Shown: positions 18,612-27,699 of the stretch, in pieces | Layout of the letters: every line of letters starts with the position of its first letter | How positions within the stretch are numbered: position 1 is the first letter of the stretch | Assembly (NCBI GenBank): GCA_024742665.1 | Contig: JANSYA010000006.1 | Location: forward strand, 62,001-126,000 | From: a bacterium | Lineage (GTDB): Bacteria; Spirochaetota; Leptospiria; Leptospirales; Leptonemataceae | DNA length: 64,000 nucleotides | Reading direction: 5' to 3' | Notes under the pieces: model-generated | Seen by the model: the letters and a program-made list of their open reading frames with translations, nothing else | What the model was told of the DNA's origin: nothing | Database searches by the model: none | Program-made: the position numbers and the translations under genes

Positions 18612-19466
18612 TCAGGCGCGCGTGAATCGTAGAATACCCCAGGCGAGATAATCCGCTTTGCCGGCGTCGATCCAGTGACCGAGTCCTTTGATCATACGAT
18701 CGATATAATCGTTATCGCAGACCTTCGTGATTTCGTCGTAACGTTCCTGAATGACCGCTCGCACGCGAGAATAGTGATTCACGAGTTGGAAAGTCCGCTC
18801 GTCGAAGCTCTGAAAATTCAGGCCACACGCGGCACCCGTCGCGCGATAATAACCCGGAGAACCCATCGTATCCAGATGAATGCGATCCAGCACCGGCTGG
18901 AGCACTCCCGCCGGACAGTCGTCACCCTGCATGGGATCGGTAAAAAGAAACTCGCCGCCGGACTTCAGCACTCGCGCGACTTCTTTCAATACGGTTTCGC
19001 GTTCGCCGCTGTGTAAGATGGCATCCTGGGACCAGACCAGATCGTAGCGATCGTCGTCGGCGGGAATGGCTTCAAACGATCCGTCGATGACTTCAATATT
19101 TTTGACGAAGTCTTCGCCGCGGTCTTTGTTCATATCGCGGTTGCGCTGATTTTGAATTTCGCTCAGGTTCAGGCAATCCACCTGGCAGCCGAATCGTTCG
19201 TATAGATAACGCGCAGCGCCGCCGTAGCCCGCTCCGAGATCAAGCACTCGGGCCGGCGTTCCATCGGCAGTTCTTTTCAACTTCGCAGCGACCAGGTCCG
19301 CCATGGTCTCGACCGTACGGCGGCTCGCATCGAAGATCGATTCATCCGGCGTTTCGTACAGGCCGATGTGAATGTCTTCGCCGCCCCATACGATCGAATA
19401 AAAACGATCCGCGTCGTCGCTGTTGTAGTACTGGCGGGCGGTCTCTACCGACTCCGAATAGCTCAT
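18612..19466 (-). CDS. sdmT: sarcosine/dimethylglycine N-methyltransferase
   Basis: A 284-residue SAM-dependent enzyme expected to turn sarcosine and dimethylglycine into glycine betaine. QYYNSDDADRFYSIVWGGEDIHIGLY at the N-terminus (12-37) is characteristic of SDMT from halophiles. Motif I is VLDLGAGYGG (74-83), and WSQDAILHSGERETVLKEVARVLKSGGEFLFTDPM follows. The length fits the family. Its ATG overlaps the end of the upstream glycine methyltransferase gene by four bases, so translation is coupled. A generic methyltransferase is the alternative, but the pairing makes the assignment firm. Confidence 0.92.
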   Translation of the reverse strand: MSYSESVETARQYYNSDDADRFYSIVWGGEDIHIGLYETPDESIFDASRRTVETMADLVAAKLKRTADGTPARVLDLGAGYGGAARYLYERFGCQVDCLNLSEIQNQRNRDMNKDRGEDFVKNIEVIDGSFEAIPADDDRYDLVWSQDAILHSGERETVLKEVARVLKSGGEFLFTDPMQGDDCPAGVLQPVLDRIHLDTMGSPGYYRATGAACGLNFQSFDERTFQLVNHYSRVRAVIQERYDEITKVCDNDYIDRMIKGLGHWIDAGKADYLAWGILRFTRA

Positions 19467-20299
19467 CGGCTCACCTGACCGTCTTCCGTAACGTCATCGC
19501 TTTCCAGATAGGCCTTCTCCGCGATGTGAACGAAAAAGTCCGGATCGTCCTGGCGATAGGTTTCCTGGAAATCGCCATAGGTTCGCACGGTCGGAAAGCC
19601 AACTTCATGCATCAAACGCGTTACGTATTTTTTCCGCAGCGGAAACATGTTCAGATGATACTTCGACTGATCGGGAAATTCATACGTGAACCGCGCAAGC
19701 CCCTCGTCGACGTGCTCCGGAGCGACTTTGACGTTGCCGCCGCAATAATAGTATACGTGCTTCGAAGAATAACCGTTATCGATGATCGCGTCGTAGTTGC
19801 GCTGATCGAGAATCAACAGGCCGTCGTGGCGCAGCGCGGCGTAAAATTCCGCGAGAGCCTTGCGACGGTCGCGTTCGGAGAATAAGTGCGTAAAGGAATT
19901 GCCCAGGCAAATGACGGCGTCGAATTTACCGTGCACGTCGCGATTCAGCCAGCGCCAGTCGGCCTGGACCGTACGGAGAATCATGTCGCGCTTACGGCCG
20001 TTTTCAAAGGCCATGGCCAGCATCTCGGGGCTGCCGTCGGCGCTGACGACTTCGAATCCCGCTTTGCGCAGACGGACGCTGTGAAAGCCGGTTCCTGCCG
20101 CGACGTCCAGGATTTTCTTCGCGCCGCGCTCTTTGAGCACTCGAATAAAAAAATCGCCTTCGCTTTCCGCGCGTGCTTCCCAATCGATGAGTTCGTCCCA
20201 TTTCTGAACGAATCCACGAATGTACTCTTCTTTATATTGACTTGTTTCTCGAACTTCCAGCGGGTTATCGCCGTAGTATTGTTTCACATCTTGACTCAT
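19463..20299 (-). CDS. gsmT: glycine/sarcosine N-methyltransferase
   Basis: A 278-residue SAM-dependent enzyme for the first two methylations of glycine to dimethylglycine. YYGDNPLEVRET (8-19), KWDELIDWEARAESEGDFF (33-51), motif I ILDVAAGTGFHSVRL (63-77), TVQADWRWLNRD and ICLGNSFTHLFSERDRRKALAEFY match GSMT along the whole length. The start at 20299 follows GGAGG with seven bases of spacing. It is the first gene of a three-gene unit with sdmT and the SSS transporter. Glycine methylation is an uncommon betaine route, best known in halophilic bacteria and cyanobacteria. Confidence 0.93.
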   Translation of the reverse strand: MSQDVKQYYGDNPLEVRETSQYKEEYIRGFVQKWDELIDWEARAESEGDFFIRVLKERGAKKILDVAAGTGFHSVRLRKAGFEVVSADGSPEMLAMAFENGRKRDMILRTVQADWRWLNRDVHGKFDAVICLGNSFTHLFSERDRRKALAEFYAALRHDGLLILDQRNYDAIIDNGYSSKHVYYYCGGNVKVAPEHVDEGLARFTYEFPDQSKYHLNMFPLRKKYVTRLMHEVGFPTVRTYGDFQETYRQDDPDFFVHIAEKAYLESDDVTEDGQVSR

Positions 20300-20671
20300 A
20301 GCACGACCTCCGGGCGCGGTTCGTCGGTCCGTACGAGCGAGATCGAAATCTCGAACGGCTAAGGCGGCGCGTTATCCAGGAGTGGACCTCACACGCGATA
20401 GCTCCAGCTCCGCAAAGGAGCGCAGGATGTCGCAAACTTATAAAATTCGCGAACAATTAGCGGATTTATTTTAGAAGAAAGGCAAGCTTTCTAAAAGACC
20501 GAACAAACGTAGCCTGAGAAGACAGGATGAGGCCAGGAGACAGGGTGTCAAGGAAGCAATACTAAAAAACGCCCCGTTCGTGTAGGAAACGGGGCGTCGA
20601 GAGAAAGAACGGTGCGCCGAAACAGCTTCAGGCGGCGCGAAGGCCGTCTGAATATGTTTCGACTATACCGC
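20300..20671. other. intergenic region between flaB and gsmT
   Basis: No gene is seen. It holds the flaB terminator and an AT-rich part (20440-20500), probably the gsmT promoter area. There AGAAAG (20476-20481) and CTTTCT (20487-20492) form a six-base inverted repeat around GCAAG, a possible operator. I could not find a convincing -35/-10 pair. Confidence 0.4.
20564..20597 (-). terminator. flaB terminator
   Basis: ACGCCCCGTT (20569-20578) pairs with 20588-20597 around a nine-base loop. On the minus strand six T follow. It lies 75 nt after the flaB stop. Confidence 0.85.
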
Positions 20672-21517
20672 TTATCGCAGTAACTGCAGCACTGATTGCG
20701 GGCGTAAATTCGCCTGCGCAAGCATTGCAGTACCCGATTGAACCAGAATCTGATTCTTGGTAAATGCCACGGATTCTTCCGCCATGTCCGTGTCGCGAAT
20801 CCGAGATTCGGACGCCTGGAGGTTTTCGTAACCTACCATTAGACCTTTGGCGGCGTGTTCGAGGCGGTTGAAATAGGCGCCCAGATCGGCCCGCTGCTTG
20901 TTCACCCGGTGCAGCGCGTCGTCCAGAACGCCTATTGCGTCATTCGCGAACTCCATTGTCGAAAGGGTGAGTAATGTACCGTCGGCGCGAGTTAAATTCA
21001 ACGCTTGCGAAGTCATCGTTCCGATGTATACGCGTTCACGCTGATGCTGGTTCGCACCCATATGGAACCACATGGAAGAAGAGCGCGAACCTCGCGCGAA
21101 ATCTCCCTGCAACAGATTCATCTTGTTGAATTCAGCCTGCGAAGCGATACGATCGACTTCGTCAATCAGCTGAGAAACTTCTACTTGAATCATCTGACGG
21201 TCGTTCGCCGTGTAAATACCGTTAGCGGATTGTACAGACAGAACGCGGATCCGTTGCAGAATGTCCGCTACTTCGCCCAGATAACCTTCCGTCGTCTGGA
21301 TCATGGACATACCGTCTTCGGTGTTCCGGGTGGCCTGGCGCAGACCTTGAATCTGGGAACGCATTTTTTCGGAAACAGCGAGTCCCGATGCGTCGTCTCC
21401 CGCGCGGTTGATCCGCATGCCGGAAGACAATTTCTCCATGTTCTTGTTTACTTCGACATGTTGAAACTTCAGAGTCCGATGCGAATTAATCGCGGACATA
21501 TTGTGGTTAATGATCAT
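20672..21517 (-). CDS. flaB: flagellin FlaB (periplasmic flagellar core)
   Basis: A 281-residue core protein of the spirochaete periplasmic flagellum. The N-terminus [19 protein letters not shown] and the C-terminus [32 protein letters not shown] are the conserved flagellin ends. There is no variable outer domain, and the length matches spirochaetal FlaB. GGAGGA precedes the ATG at 21517. The frame is open for 38 codons upstream, but that part has no flagellin similarity and no site. There is no signal peptide, as expected for export by the flagellar type III system. Confidence 0.97.
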   Translation of the reverse strand: MIINHNMSAINSHRTLKFQHVEVNKNMEKLSSGMRINRAGDDASGLAVSEKMRSQIQGLRQATRNTEDGMSMIQTTEGYLGEVADILQRIRVLSVQSANGIYTANDRQMIQVEVSQLIDEVDRIASQAEFNKMNLLQGDFARGSRSSSMWFHMGANQHQRERVYIGTMTSQALNLTRADGTLLTLSTMEFANDAIGVLDDALHRVNKQRADLGAYFNRLEHAAKGLMVGYENLQASESRIRDTDMAEESVAFTKNQILVQSGTAMLAQANLRPQSVLQLLR

Positions 21518-21625
21518 GAGTTTCCTCCGTGAAACTGATGTGATCCTGGCATCCTTGCCTGGATCCGCGGCCAAACTGCTCGACTCAAACTGAGTCAGGC
21601 ATTGCAGATGCCGCGACCTTCTACG

Positions 21626-21654
21626 ATTCAATCATCGTGATTTGGAGGGGTCAA
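21626..21654 (-). promoter_or_regulatory. possible flaB promoter
   Basis: TTGACC and TTGAAT are separated by 17 nt on the minus strand and lie about 110 nt before the flaB ATG. This is a modest sigma70-like match. No clear sigma28 motif was found. Confidence 0.3.
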
Positions 21655-21789
21655 GATTAGAGGGGGGCGCGTTTTTTTTACAAAAGCGCGCGCAAATTGA
21701 TTTTCGGAGCACCGGCGGCTTACACCGATGTTTTTTAAGGATTCACTGAATTTTAACGAAAAAAAATCGCACAGGCCTAAAGGTCGAAA

Positions 21790-22374
21790 TCAAGACAGGC
21801 TGCGAAACTGCGTCAGCGGATCGATGATATGCGTAATCTGCACGCCGAAGAATTCATCCAGCACGATCAAACGGCCGCGTCCGAACAAACGATCGTTGAT
21901 CAGAATATCGACTTCGTCGCCGACGTTCTTGTCGAGTTCGACGATCGATCCTTCGCCGAGGTTCAATACGTCTTTGATATACATCTGCGTGCGGCCGAGC
22001 TCTACGGAGAAACGCAGCGTCACGTCCATCAGCAGATCAACGTTTTCCGCTTTGTCAGAACCACGACTGCGTCCGCCGCCGCCGGACGCCGCCGCCGGAC
22101 GCGCGGCGCCCGGGGCCGGACCGCCGACTGCGCCCGCCAGGGCGTTCAGAGCGTCCTGATCGAGGGTCGCACCGCCTCCGCCGCCACCGCCGGAATCGCC
22201 GCCGCCCAGCAGCGAATCCAGGTTCAGGTCGTCCGCTCCGCCGCCGGCATCGCCGCCACCGCCGCCGCCCAGCAAATCGCCGAGCCCGCCGTCGCCGCCT
22301 CCGCCGGAATCATCGCCCATATTCAAAAGAGCGTCGATCTCGTCCTGGGATAAACTGCCGCTATCGTCTGCCAT
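21790..22374 (-). CDS. fliN: flagellar motor switch protein FliN
   Basis: A 194-residue C-ring protein that takes part in switching and type III export. The first residues GSLSQDEIDALLNMGDD resemble the FliM/FliN CheY- or FliH-contact motif. Residues 20-105 are a low-complexity linker of Gly, Ala and Asp. The SpoA domain runs from about 108 to the end (LLMDVTLRFSVELGRTQMYIKDVLNLGEGSIVELDKNVGDEVDILIN). It is a single gene divergent from the unknown gene at 22452. The linker may be hard to assemble because of GGC/GCC repeats. Confidence 0.95.
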   Translation of the reverse strand: MADDSGSLSQDEIDALLNMGDDSGGGGDGGLGDLLGGGGGGDAGGGADDLNLDSLLGGGDSGGGGGGGATLDQDALNALAGAVGGPAPGAARPAAASGGGGRSRGSDKAENVDLLMDVTLRFSVELGRTQMYIKDVLNLGEGSIVELDKNVGDEVDILINDRLFGRGRLIVLDEFFGVQITHIIDPLTQFRSLS

Positions 22375-22451
22375 ATCTTTTTAGATTATCGGATCATTCG
22401 GGCAAAGTCAGTATTCTTTGCCGTCGATACTATAGACAGGTTCGCACCATA

Positions 22452-24095
22452 GTGCACTCCCTGCTGCAAAAAATATTCGCCCGGGCCCGGAGCCTGACGA
22501 GCACAATTCGCGATCGCTGGAATAAAAAAAGCGATTCCGATCCGTTTCGCGACGCCCCGTCGCCGACCGCCGGATCCCGGATTATGGATTCGGGCGCCAG
22601 CCTGCTCCCGCGACTGGCCTATTGGCTGCGGCGCGGATTGCCGGAACTTTTGCGCCCCCGACATCGCACCGTCAGCTACGACACCCATCTATCGATCGAT
22701 CCCGAAACCGGATTCGAGATTCTGGACGGGGCCGACTATCACTTCCAGCTGCCCCTGGCCGGACAGCTCTTTCGAGTGCAGGCCGCCGGTGACGCCCAAC
22801 CCGCAGGGCACAGCCGCGGACTGCAGCTGGGGCTGATCGTCGAATCAGAGACCGCGCTCCAGGCCTGGCTGATGCGCTTCGCGAGCGTGCGCCGCCGCAT
22901 CGATAGCGGCCTGCGCCATCTCAGCGCCCGGATCCTGTTTTACGCGCTGACCGGCGAACATCGCGAGTACGCTTTTTCTTCGAAAGAATACGCGACCGGC
23001 GACTGGCTGCGCGAACTCTATCCCGGTTTGCACCCGGCTCACTTTCCGGAGATGGGCTGGTGGCCGCCAGGCTGGCTGCGCGATCGGTCGGGCGACGCTC
23101 GCTTCTGGCTGCCCCGCCGGAAGCACGCGGCCCTGCAGGAGCGTCGGCGGGATCCACTCCGGCGCCGGCGTCGGCTGCTCTTGATTCCGCTCCGGGCCCG
23201 GCGATCGGAAATCGAACGTCTGCTGCCCCCGCCCTTTCATCCCCGCTGGCGGAATTCGCACGATGTGGCGCCGGACCGCCAGGAGGTCCGCCTGTATCTA
23301 CGGATCTTTCTGGACGGCGGTCCTTTGCATTCAAAATCAGAAATGCAGGGAGATCTTCGCGGCCGGGTCGCACCAGGCGCGTCATCCGCATCAGAAGAGA
23401 TCGACTCCGACGCCGTTTTCGCCAGACCCGGAATCGATGCGGTCCCGGACCTGAGCGAACACGAGCCCCGGCGATCCAGCGGAAACGAAAACGGAATCTA
23501 TATGGAACTGCTGTGTCCCGCGCTGCTGCACGCGGACTCCGTGCGAACCCGCGGCTGGATTCCTATACAGGCCCGGCGCTTCCCGTTGAACCGTATGACC
23601 TTGCCCTGGGATGAATTGAGCTGCAGCTATCGCATTCGTTCGGACGGACTGCGCTTCTGTCTTGGAGACGCCCGGCGCAGACTGCTGGGGGAATCCTTCT
23701 GGCGCCCGCTGCGCGGTCTGCGCGTCGGCGAAGCTCCGCCCCGTTTGCTTCGGGGCCGGCCCAGCGCGATCTTCGTACAGTCTCCGGTCAGCCTGGACGT
23801 GCATCTGTTTCAGGAAGCCTATACGGCCCCGGCGAATCGCATCTATCTGCTGGGACCTCCGCCGGCGAGCGGCGACGGCGGCGCGTTCCCGGGCGGCTCC
23901 GCGAAAACGGAAGCGCGCGAACTCTGCGATTATCTGGGGCGGAAACTGGGCGTTGCGCTGCGCCCGGAAACGCACGCCTGGTTTGCGAGCTACGCCGACG
24001 TCGCGACTCTCGCAGAACGCCGGGTCGGCCTGCACGAATGCCACTATCGGGATCCTCGGCCAGCCGTTGCGGATTTGAGCGGCTTCCCGCAATAG
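22452..24095 (+). CDS. conserved-looking protein of unknown function
   Basis: A 547-residue protein with a GTG start (22452). It is rich in Arg, Pro and Leu. There are no membrane segments or signal peptide, and I recognise no motif. Residues about 70-160 (TVSYDTHLSIDPETGFEILDGADYHFQLPLAGQLFRVQ) look like beta strands of a PilZ-like or barrel domain, but this is weak. A second beta-like region lies near 330-400. The gene is divergent from fliN with 77 nt between, so a link with motility is possible but unproven. The reading frame is long and the other frames are shadows. Confidence 0.6.
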   Translation: MHSLLQKIFARARSLTSTIRDRWNKKSDSDPFRDAPSPTAGSRIMDSGASLLPRLAYWLRRGLPELLRPRHRTVSYDTHLSIDPETGFEILDGADYHFQLPLAGQLFRVQAAGDAQPAGHSRGLQLGLIVESETALQAWLMRFASVRRRIDSGLRHLSARILFYALTGEHREYAFSSKEYATGDWLRELYPGLHPAHFPEMGWWPPGWLRDRSGDARFWLPRRKHAALQERRRDPLRRRRRLLLIPLRARRSEIERLLPPPFHPRWRNSHDVAPDRQEVRLYLRIFLDGGPLHSKSEMQGDLRGRVAPGASSASEEIDSDAVFARPGIDAVPDLSEHEPRRSSGNENGIYMELLCPALLHADSVRTRGWIPIQARRFPLNRMTLPWDELSCSYRIRSDGLRFCLGDARRRLLGESFWRPLRGLRVGEAPPRLLRGRPSAIFVQSPVSLDVHLFQEAYTAPANRIYLLGPPPASGDGGAFPGGSAKTEARELCDYLGRKLGVALRPETHAWFASYADVATLAERRVGLHECHYRDPRPAVADLSGFPQ

Positions 24096-24188
24096 CGACT
24101 CCCCGGGTACGAAAGACGAAAGGCTAAAGGCTAAACGCTCGGACTAAATCTGGCGTGACACTGTAGACCGCCGAAAAAATGTGGCCAT

Positions 24189-25568
24189 ATGGCCGGCCTG
24201 TTTGAATCGATTCAGAACACCTTCGACGACTCTCTCAAGAAGATCGACGAGATCAAAAACGGCGTAGAAAGCACCGTCAAAGGCGCGGTGCGCGTCGGAC
24301 AAACGACCGGCACTCTCGCAAAGCAGGGACTCAGCTGGGTTTTCGGCGATGACGTGCCCGTGCCGGCCCGCCTGCGCCAGACCTTTGAAGAACTGGGCGC
24401 CACTTATATCAAGCTGGGCCAGTTTATCGCCAGCAGCCCGAGTTTGTTTCCCGCGGAGTACGTCGAAGAATTCCAGAAGTGCCTGGATAAAACCGACCCT
24501 CTGCCCTACTCCACGATCGAAAAGATTCTGAAGAAGGAACTCGGCGCAGACCTCACGCAGATCTTTCAGGAAATCGACGAACGGCCCCTGGCCTCCGCCT
24601 CGATCGCCCAGGTGCACGCCGCCCGCCTGCGAACCGGCGAAGACGTCGTGCTGAAAGTCCAGAAACCAGGCGTCGCCGATGTGCTCTTGACCGATCTGAA
24701 TTTTCTTTATATTCAGGCGAAGCTATTGGAGTTTTTCGCGCCGGGTTTCGCGCGCACCTCGCTTTCCGGGATCGTCACCGACGTGCAGAAGACCATGCTC
24801 GAAGAGTGCGACTTCCTGAACGAAGCCCGCAATATCCAGGACTTCCGTGACTTTCTCGAGAAGAGCGGCCTGACCGGGGAAGCGACCGCTCCCCGCGTCC
24901 ACCAGCGCTACACGACTCTGAAAGTTTTAACGATGGAACGCTTTCACGGCGTGCCGCTTACGGATCTCGAAAGCATTCGCAAATATACTCCACATCCGGA
25001 GCGTACGTTGATCGCGGCCTTGAACACCTGGTTCGCCAGTCTGATGGCCTGTGAGACGTTTCACGCCGACGTGCACGCGGGCAACCTGATGGTCCTCGAA
25101 GACGGACGCGTGGGTTTTATCGACTTCGGCATCGTCGGCCGGATTCGCAAAGAAACCTGGCTATCGATGAACTCGCTGATGCAGTCCATGGCGACGAAAG
25201 ACTTCCCCCTGATGGCACAATCCCTGGCGGGCATCGGCGCCACAGACGAAGCCGCGAAAATCGATTTCGATCAATTCGCGCACGATCTCGAAAAACTCTT
25301 CGACAGCCTGGAGAAAATCGATCTGCCCCTGCCGGATCCGAATCAGCCCGGCGGCTTTTCTGATCCCGGAAATCCCTTCGCGGGACAGGAACAGCAGATG
25401 AATCGTCTCTTGATCGACATCGTAGAACTCGGCGAGCGCAACGGCATCCGTTTTCCGCGGGAGTTCGCGCTGTTGATGAAACAATTCCTGTACTTCGATC
25501 GGTACGTGCAAATTCTGGCGCCTGGCATGGACATGTTCGGCGACGATCGACTCAAGCGCCTGAACTAA
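24189..25568 (+). CDS. ABC1/UbiB family atypical kinase
   Basis: A 459-residue protein of the UbiB/AarF/COQ8 family, ATP-binding proteins linked to quinone and lipid metabolism. KLGQ (75-78) is the family extension motif. LASASIAQVHAA (135-146) is the Ala-rich loop that replaces the kinase P-loop. Lys156 sits in VVLKVQKPG, ADVHAGNLMV is the catalytic loop and FIDFGIVGRI the metal motif. The N-terminal ~50 residues are helical and amphipathic. No long C-terminal membrane helices are seen, unlike E. coli UbiB. The ATG lies in the palindrome GGCCATATGGCC, and no ribosome site is obvious. No quinone gene is adjacent. Confidence 0.9.
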   Translation: MAGLFESIQNTFDDSLKKIDEIKNGVESTVKGAVRVGQTTGTLAKQGLSWVFGDDVPVPARLRQTFEELGATYIKLGQFIASSPSLFPAEYVEEFQKCLDKTDPLPYSTIEKILKKELGADLTQIFQEIDERPLASASIAQVHAARLRTGEDVVLKVQKPGVADVLLTDLNFLYIQAKLLEFFAPGFARTSLSGIVTDVQKTMLEECDFLNEARNIQDFRDFLEKSGLTGEATAPRVHQRYTTLKVLTMERFHGVPLTDLESIRKYTPHPERTLIAALNTWFASLMACETFHADVHAGNLMVLEDGRVGFIDFGIVGRIRKETWLSMNSLMQSMATKDFPLMAQSLAGIGATDEAAKIDFDQFAHDLEKLFDSLEKIDLPLPDPNQPGGFSDPGNPFAGQEQQMNRLLIDIVELGERNGIRFPREFALLMKQFLYFDRYVQILAPGMDMFGDDRLKRLN

Positions 25569-25611
25569 TTCGGGCCGGACGACGCACTGATCGGCGGGGC
25601 CAGTTGACCGC

Positions 25612-26304
25612 TTAGCTTTCCAGGCGACGCAGGAATTCTTTTAGCGCCGCGCCGCGATGGGAACGCGCATCTTTCGCGGCGGGAGAGAGCTCCGCAAAGC
25701 TCTTGCCGCTTTCCAGATCCAGGAAGATCGGATCATAGCCGAAGCCACCCTCACCGCGTTCCTCCATCAGGATGCTGCCTTCCGCCCGGCCGTCGAAGTA
25801 CAGGAGTCCTGAATCTGAATCGACGGCCTGATACTCGTCGGGCCCGTCGCCCGCATCGCCCATGCACAACGCCAGGACGCAAATAAAGCGCGCGCTTCGA
25901 TCGTTCTGCGAAAGCGGATTCGCGGGCGCGCTCGCGGCGCCGACGCGTTCCAGTTCGCCGAGCAAAAAGCGCCGCCGGCCGGCATCGTCCAGATCGGGAC
26001 CGCCGTAGCGCGCGGAATACACTCCCGGCGCTCCATCCAGAGCGTCGACCACCAGCCCCGAGTCATCGGCAATCACGGGCCGCCCCAGGTGGCGATAGTA
26101 CTCGCGAGCTTTCAGCGCCGCGTTGCCCCGAAAGCTGTCAGCGGTTTCGGCCACGTCTAAATCCAGGCCCAGATCAGCAGCGCTCAGCACTTCGATTCCC
26201 AGGGGATCGAACATGCGATGAAACTCAACGATTTTGTGGCGATTTCCCGATGCCAGGACCAGGCCGCTCGATTGCAGACGTTGTTTCAGATTCGGTGAGG
26301 ACAT
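25612..26304 (-). CDS. rdgB: XTP/dITP (non-canonical purine NTP) pyrophosphatase
   Basis: A 230-residue house-cleaning enzyme of the Ham1/RdgB family that hydrolyses dITP and XTP to monophosphates. SGLVLASGNRHKIVEFHRMF gives the substrate-binding start, PVIADDSGLVVDALDGAPGVYSARYGG the catalytic acidic motif, and GEGGFGYDPIFL plus SHRGAALKEFLR close the site. The ATG at 26304 overlaps the stop of the STAS gene (TGATG), so translation is coupled. An open frame further upstream only overlaps the STAS gene. An insert of about 15 residues near position 110 makes it slightly longer than the usual ~200. Confidence 0.93.
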   Translation of the reverse strand: MSSPNLKQRLQSSGLVLASGNRHKIVEFHRMFDPLGIEVLSAADLGLDLDVAETADSFRGNAALKAREYYRHLGRPVIADDSGLVVDALDGAPGVYSARYGGPDLDDAGRRRFLLGELERVGAASAPANPLSQNDRSARFICVLALCMGDAGDGPDEYQAVDSDSGLLYFDGRAEGSILMEERGEGGFGYDPIFLDLESGKSFAELSPAAKDARSHRGAALKEFLRRLES

Positions 26305-26654
26305 CAGCCTGCGGATTCGCCGAAGGCCTTCAGGGCTTCCGCTGATTCGGAGTGAATCGGAAAGACTTTGTCGACCATGGTCAAACGCAGCAGCTCCAGC
26401 ACCTCGCCGGGCCCGACAATCAACCGAATCTCGCCGTTGAGCTTCAAGACCTGGCGCTTCAGGGCGATCAGAGCTCCCAGGGCCGAGGAACAGACGTAGT
26501 TGACCTTGCTCATGTCCAGAATGAATTGCCGTTCTGCGCCGCTGATCAGTTGGTTCAGCGCGTTTTCCAGCGCTTCGGTATCGGCCATGCGGATGCGGCC
26601 GCTCAGATTCAGAACCGCGGTTTTTCCAAGTGTGGTCTTTGCTCCCAGTTCCAT
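26304..26654 (-). CDS. STAS-domain anti-anti-sigma-type protein
   Basis: A 116-residue single STAS domain. LNLSGRIRMADTEALENALNQL and ILDMSKVNYVCSSALGALIALKR match the SpoIIAA/RsbV fold. The Ser-Ser of YVCSSALG is where partner-kinase phosphorylation occurs in the family. It lies between comF (36 nt upstream) and rdgB (coupled). No RsbW-type kinase or sigma factor is nearby, so its partner is elsewhere. It is one of three STAS proteins in the window. Confidence 0.9.
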   Translation of the reverse strand: MELGAKTTLGKTAVLNLSGRIRMADTEALENALNQLISGAERQFILDMSKVNYVCSSALGALIALKRQVLKLNGEIRLIVGPGEVLELLRLTMVDKVFPIHSESAEALKAFGESAG

Positions 26655-26690
26655 GAAATCTTAAAGACGAAAGCGCACGGCGGATGGGCA

Positions 26691-27506
26691 TCAGCAAGCC
26701 TCTCCGTCTCTCAATAACAAGCTGATTACAAATACATGGAACGCGCCATTCTTTTTTAATACGCGGGAAGCTTCGTTTGCTGTTGCGCCGGTCGTAAATA
26801 CGTCTTCTACAAGCAGATACGTTCTGGCCTCACCCGCTCCACAAAACTCCAGCGAATTGTGAACGGAAAAGAAACGCTCGGCGTAGCTTTGCGCGCTCCG
26901 CTGCCCCGCTCGCTTTTTGCGCAAATCCGGACCGCAGCCCCCGGGAGCCGCAAGGGCTCGCGTCAAAGCCAGAGCGACATCGGCGCAGGGCTGGTAGTTG
27001 CGGACCTGGCGGCCGGCCGCGCCCGAATCGATCCAGACCACACGGTCGATCTTCAGAGTCCGGCATCGCTCCAGTAACTCCGGAGTGATGCACAGCGACC
27101 AGAAGAGCCGCCACAGGCGCCGATCGTTTTCGAATTTCCAGCGATGCAGCGCCTCCCGCCAGATTCCCTGCATGGGTCGCGCGCTCCAGTGCCAATCAAA
27201 GAAGACTCTGCGGCTGCCGCAGTAGCGGCAGAGATTGCTTCGGTCGGTCCCGGAAAGATTATGGCAAACACTGCACCGCTGAGCCTCAACCGGCTGTAGT
27301 GCGACCAGCTGTCGCCAGCAGCTCTCGCAGGCCCCACTCGCATCCGAGGGCAGCGTCCGATCACAGCCCGGACAGATCGGGGGAAACCAGAACTCGCGCC
27401 AGAACTTTCGAAGCAGCTGCACGCCCGCCAGCATGTAAAGCCCCGGGCGCTCCGGCCACCAGGCAGGGTCCGAAATCCAGGGCATGCGTCGCAGAAGTCC
27501 ACTCAT
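26691..27506 (-). CDS. comF: ComF family phosphoribosyltransferase-like protein
   Basis: A 271-residue protein. An N-terminal zinc-ribbon region carries CX2C pairs (CPGCDR, CESC, CSVCH, CRYC). The C-terminal phosphoribosyltransferase fold has the PRPP loop YLLVEDVFTTGATANEASRVL. ComF homologues act in DNA uptake in some bacteria, but the role in spirochaetes is not established. The match KKRAGQRSAQSYAERF corresponds to the family KxRxTxxQxxLxxxxR motif in a diverged form. It is the first gene of comF-STAS-rdgB. Confidence 0.88.
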   Translation of the reverse strand: MSGLLRRMPWISDPAWWPERPGLYMLAGVQLLRKFWREFWFPPICPGCDRTLPSDASGACESCWRQLVALQPVEAQRCSVCHNLSGTDRSNLCRYCGSRRVFFDWHWSARPMQGIWREALHRWKFENDRRLWRLFWSLCITPELLERCRTLKIDRVVWIDSGAAGRQVRNYQPCADVALALTRALAAPGGCGPDLRKKRAGQRSAQSYAERFFSVHNSLEFCGAGEARTYLLVEDVFTTGATANEASRVLKKNGAFHVFVISLLLRDGEAC

Positions 27507-27598
27507 ACCGGAGAGGGTCTACCGCGCGAAAATCGTTCCGCTCCGAATGCAGGCCGTCTCCTCTGAGCCATATACACAGGCTGCGGGCGTTTAAACGC

Positions 27599-27652
27599 AA
27601 AAAGCGCGGCGAACAAACCTCTCCGTATTCGGGGAGGCGTTCAGCCGCGCTT
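27599..27652 (-). terminator. terminator after the OmpL47-like gene
   Basis: AAGCGCGGC (27602-27610) pairs with 27644-27652, and an inner CCTCTCCG/CGGGGAGG stem extends it. Five T follow on the minus strand. The 12-bp palindrome GCGTTTAAACGC (27587-27598) follows directly. Confidence 0.8.
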
Positions 27653-27699
27653 ATTCAGATTGAACTGTTGCTTATCGCTTGCTTTCGCAGCGAGTCGAC

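Noticed and set aside
24181..24196. GGCCATATGGCC palindrome at the UbiB-like start as an operator
   Set aside because: Short, contains the ATG itself and is likely to occur by chance in this GC-rich sequence.
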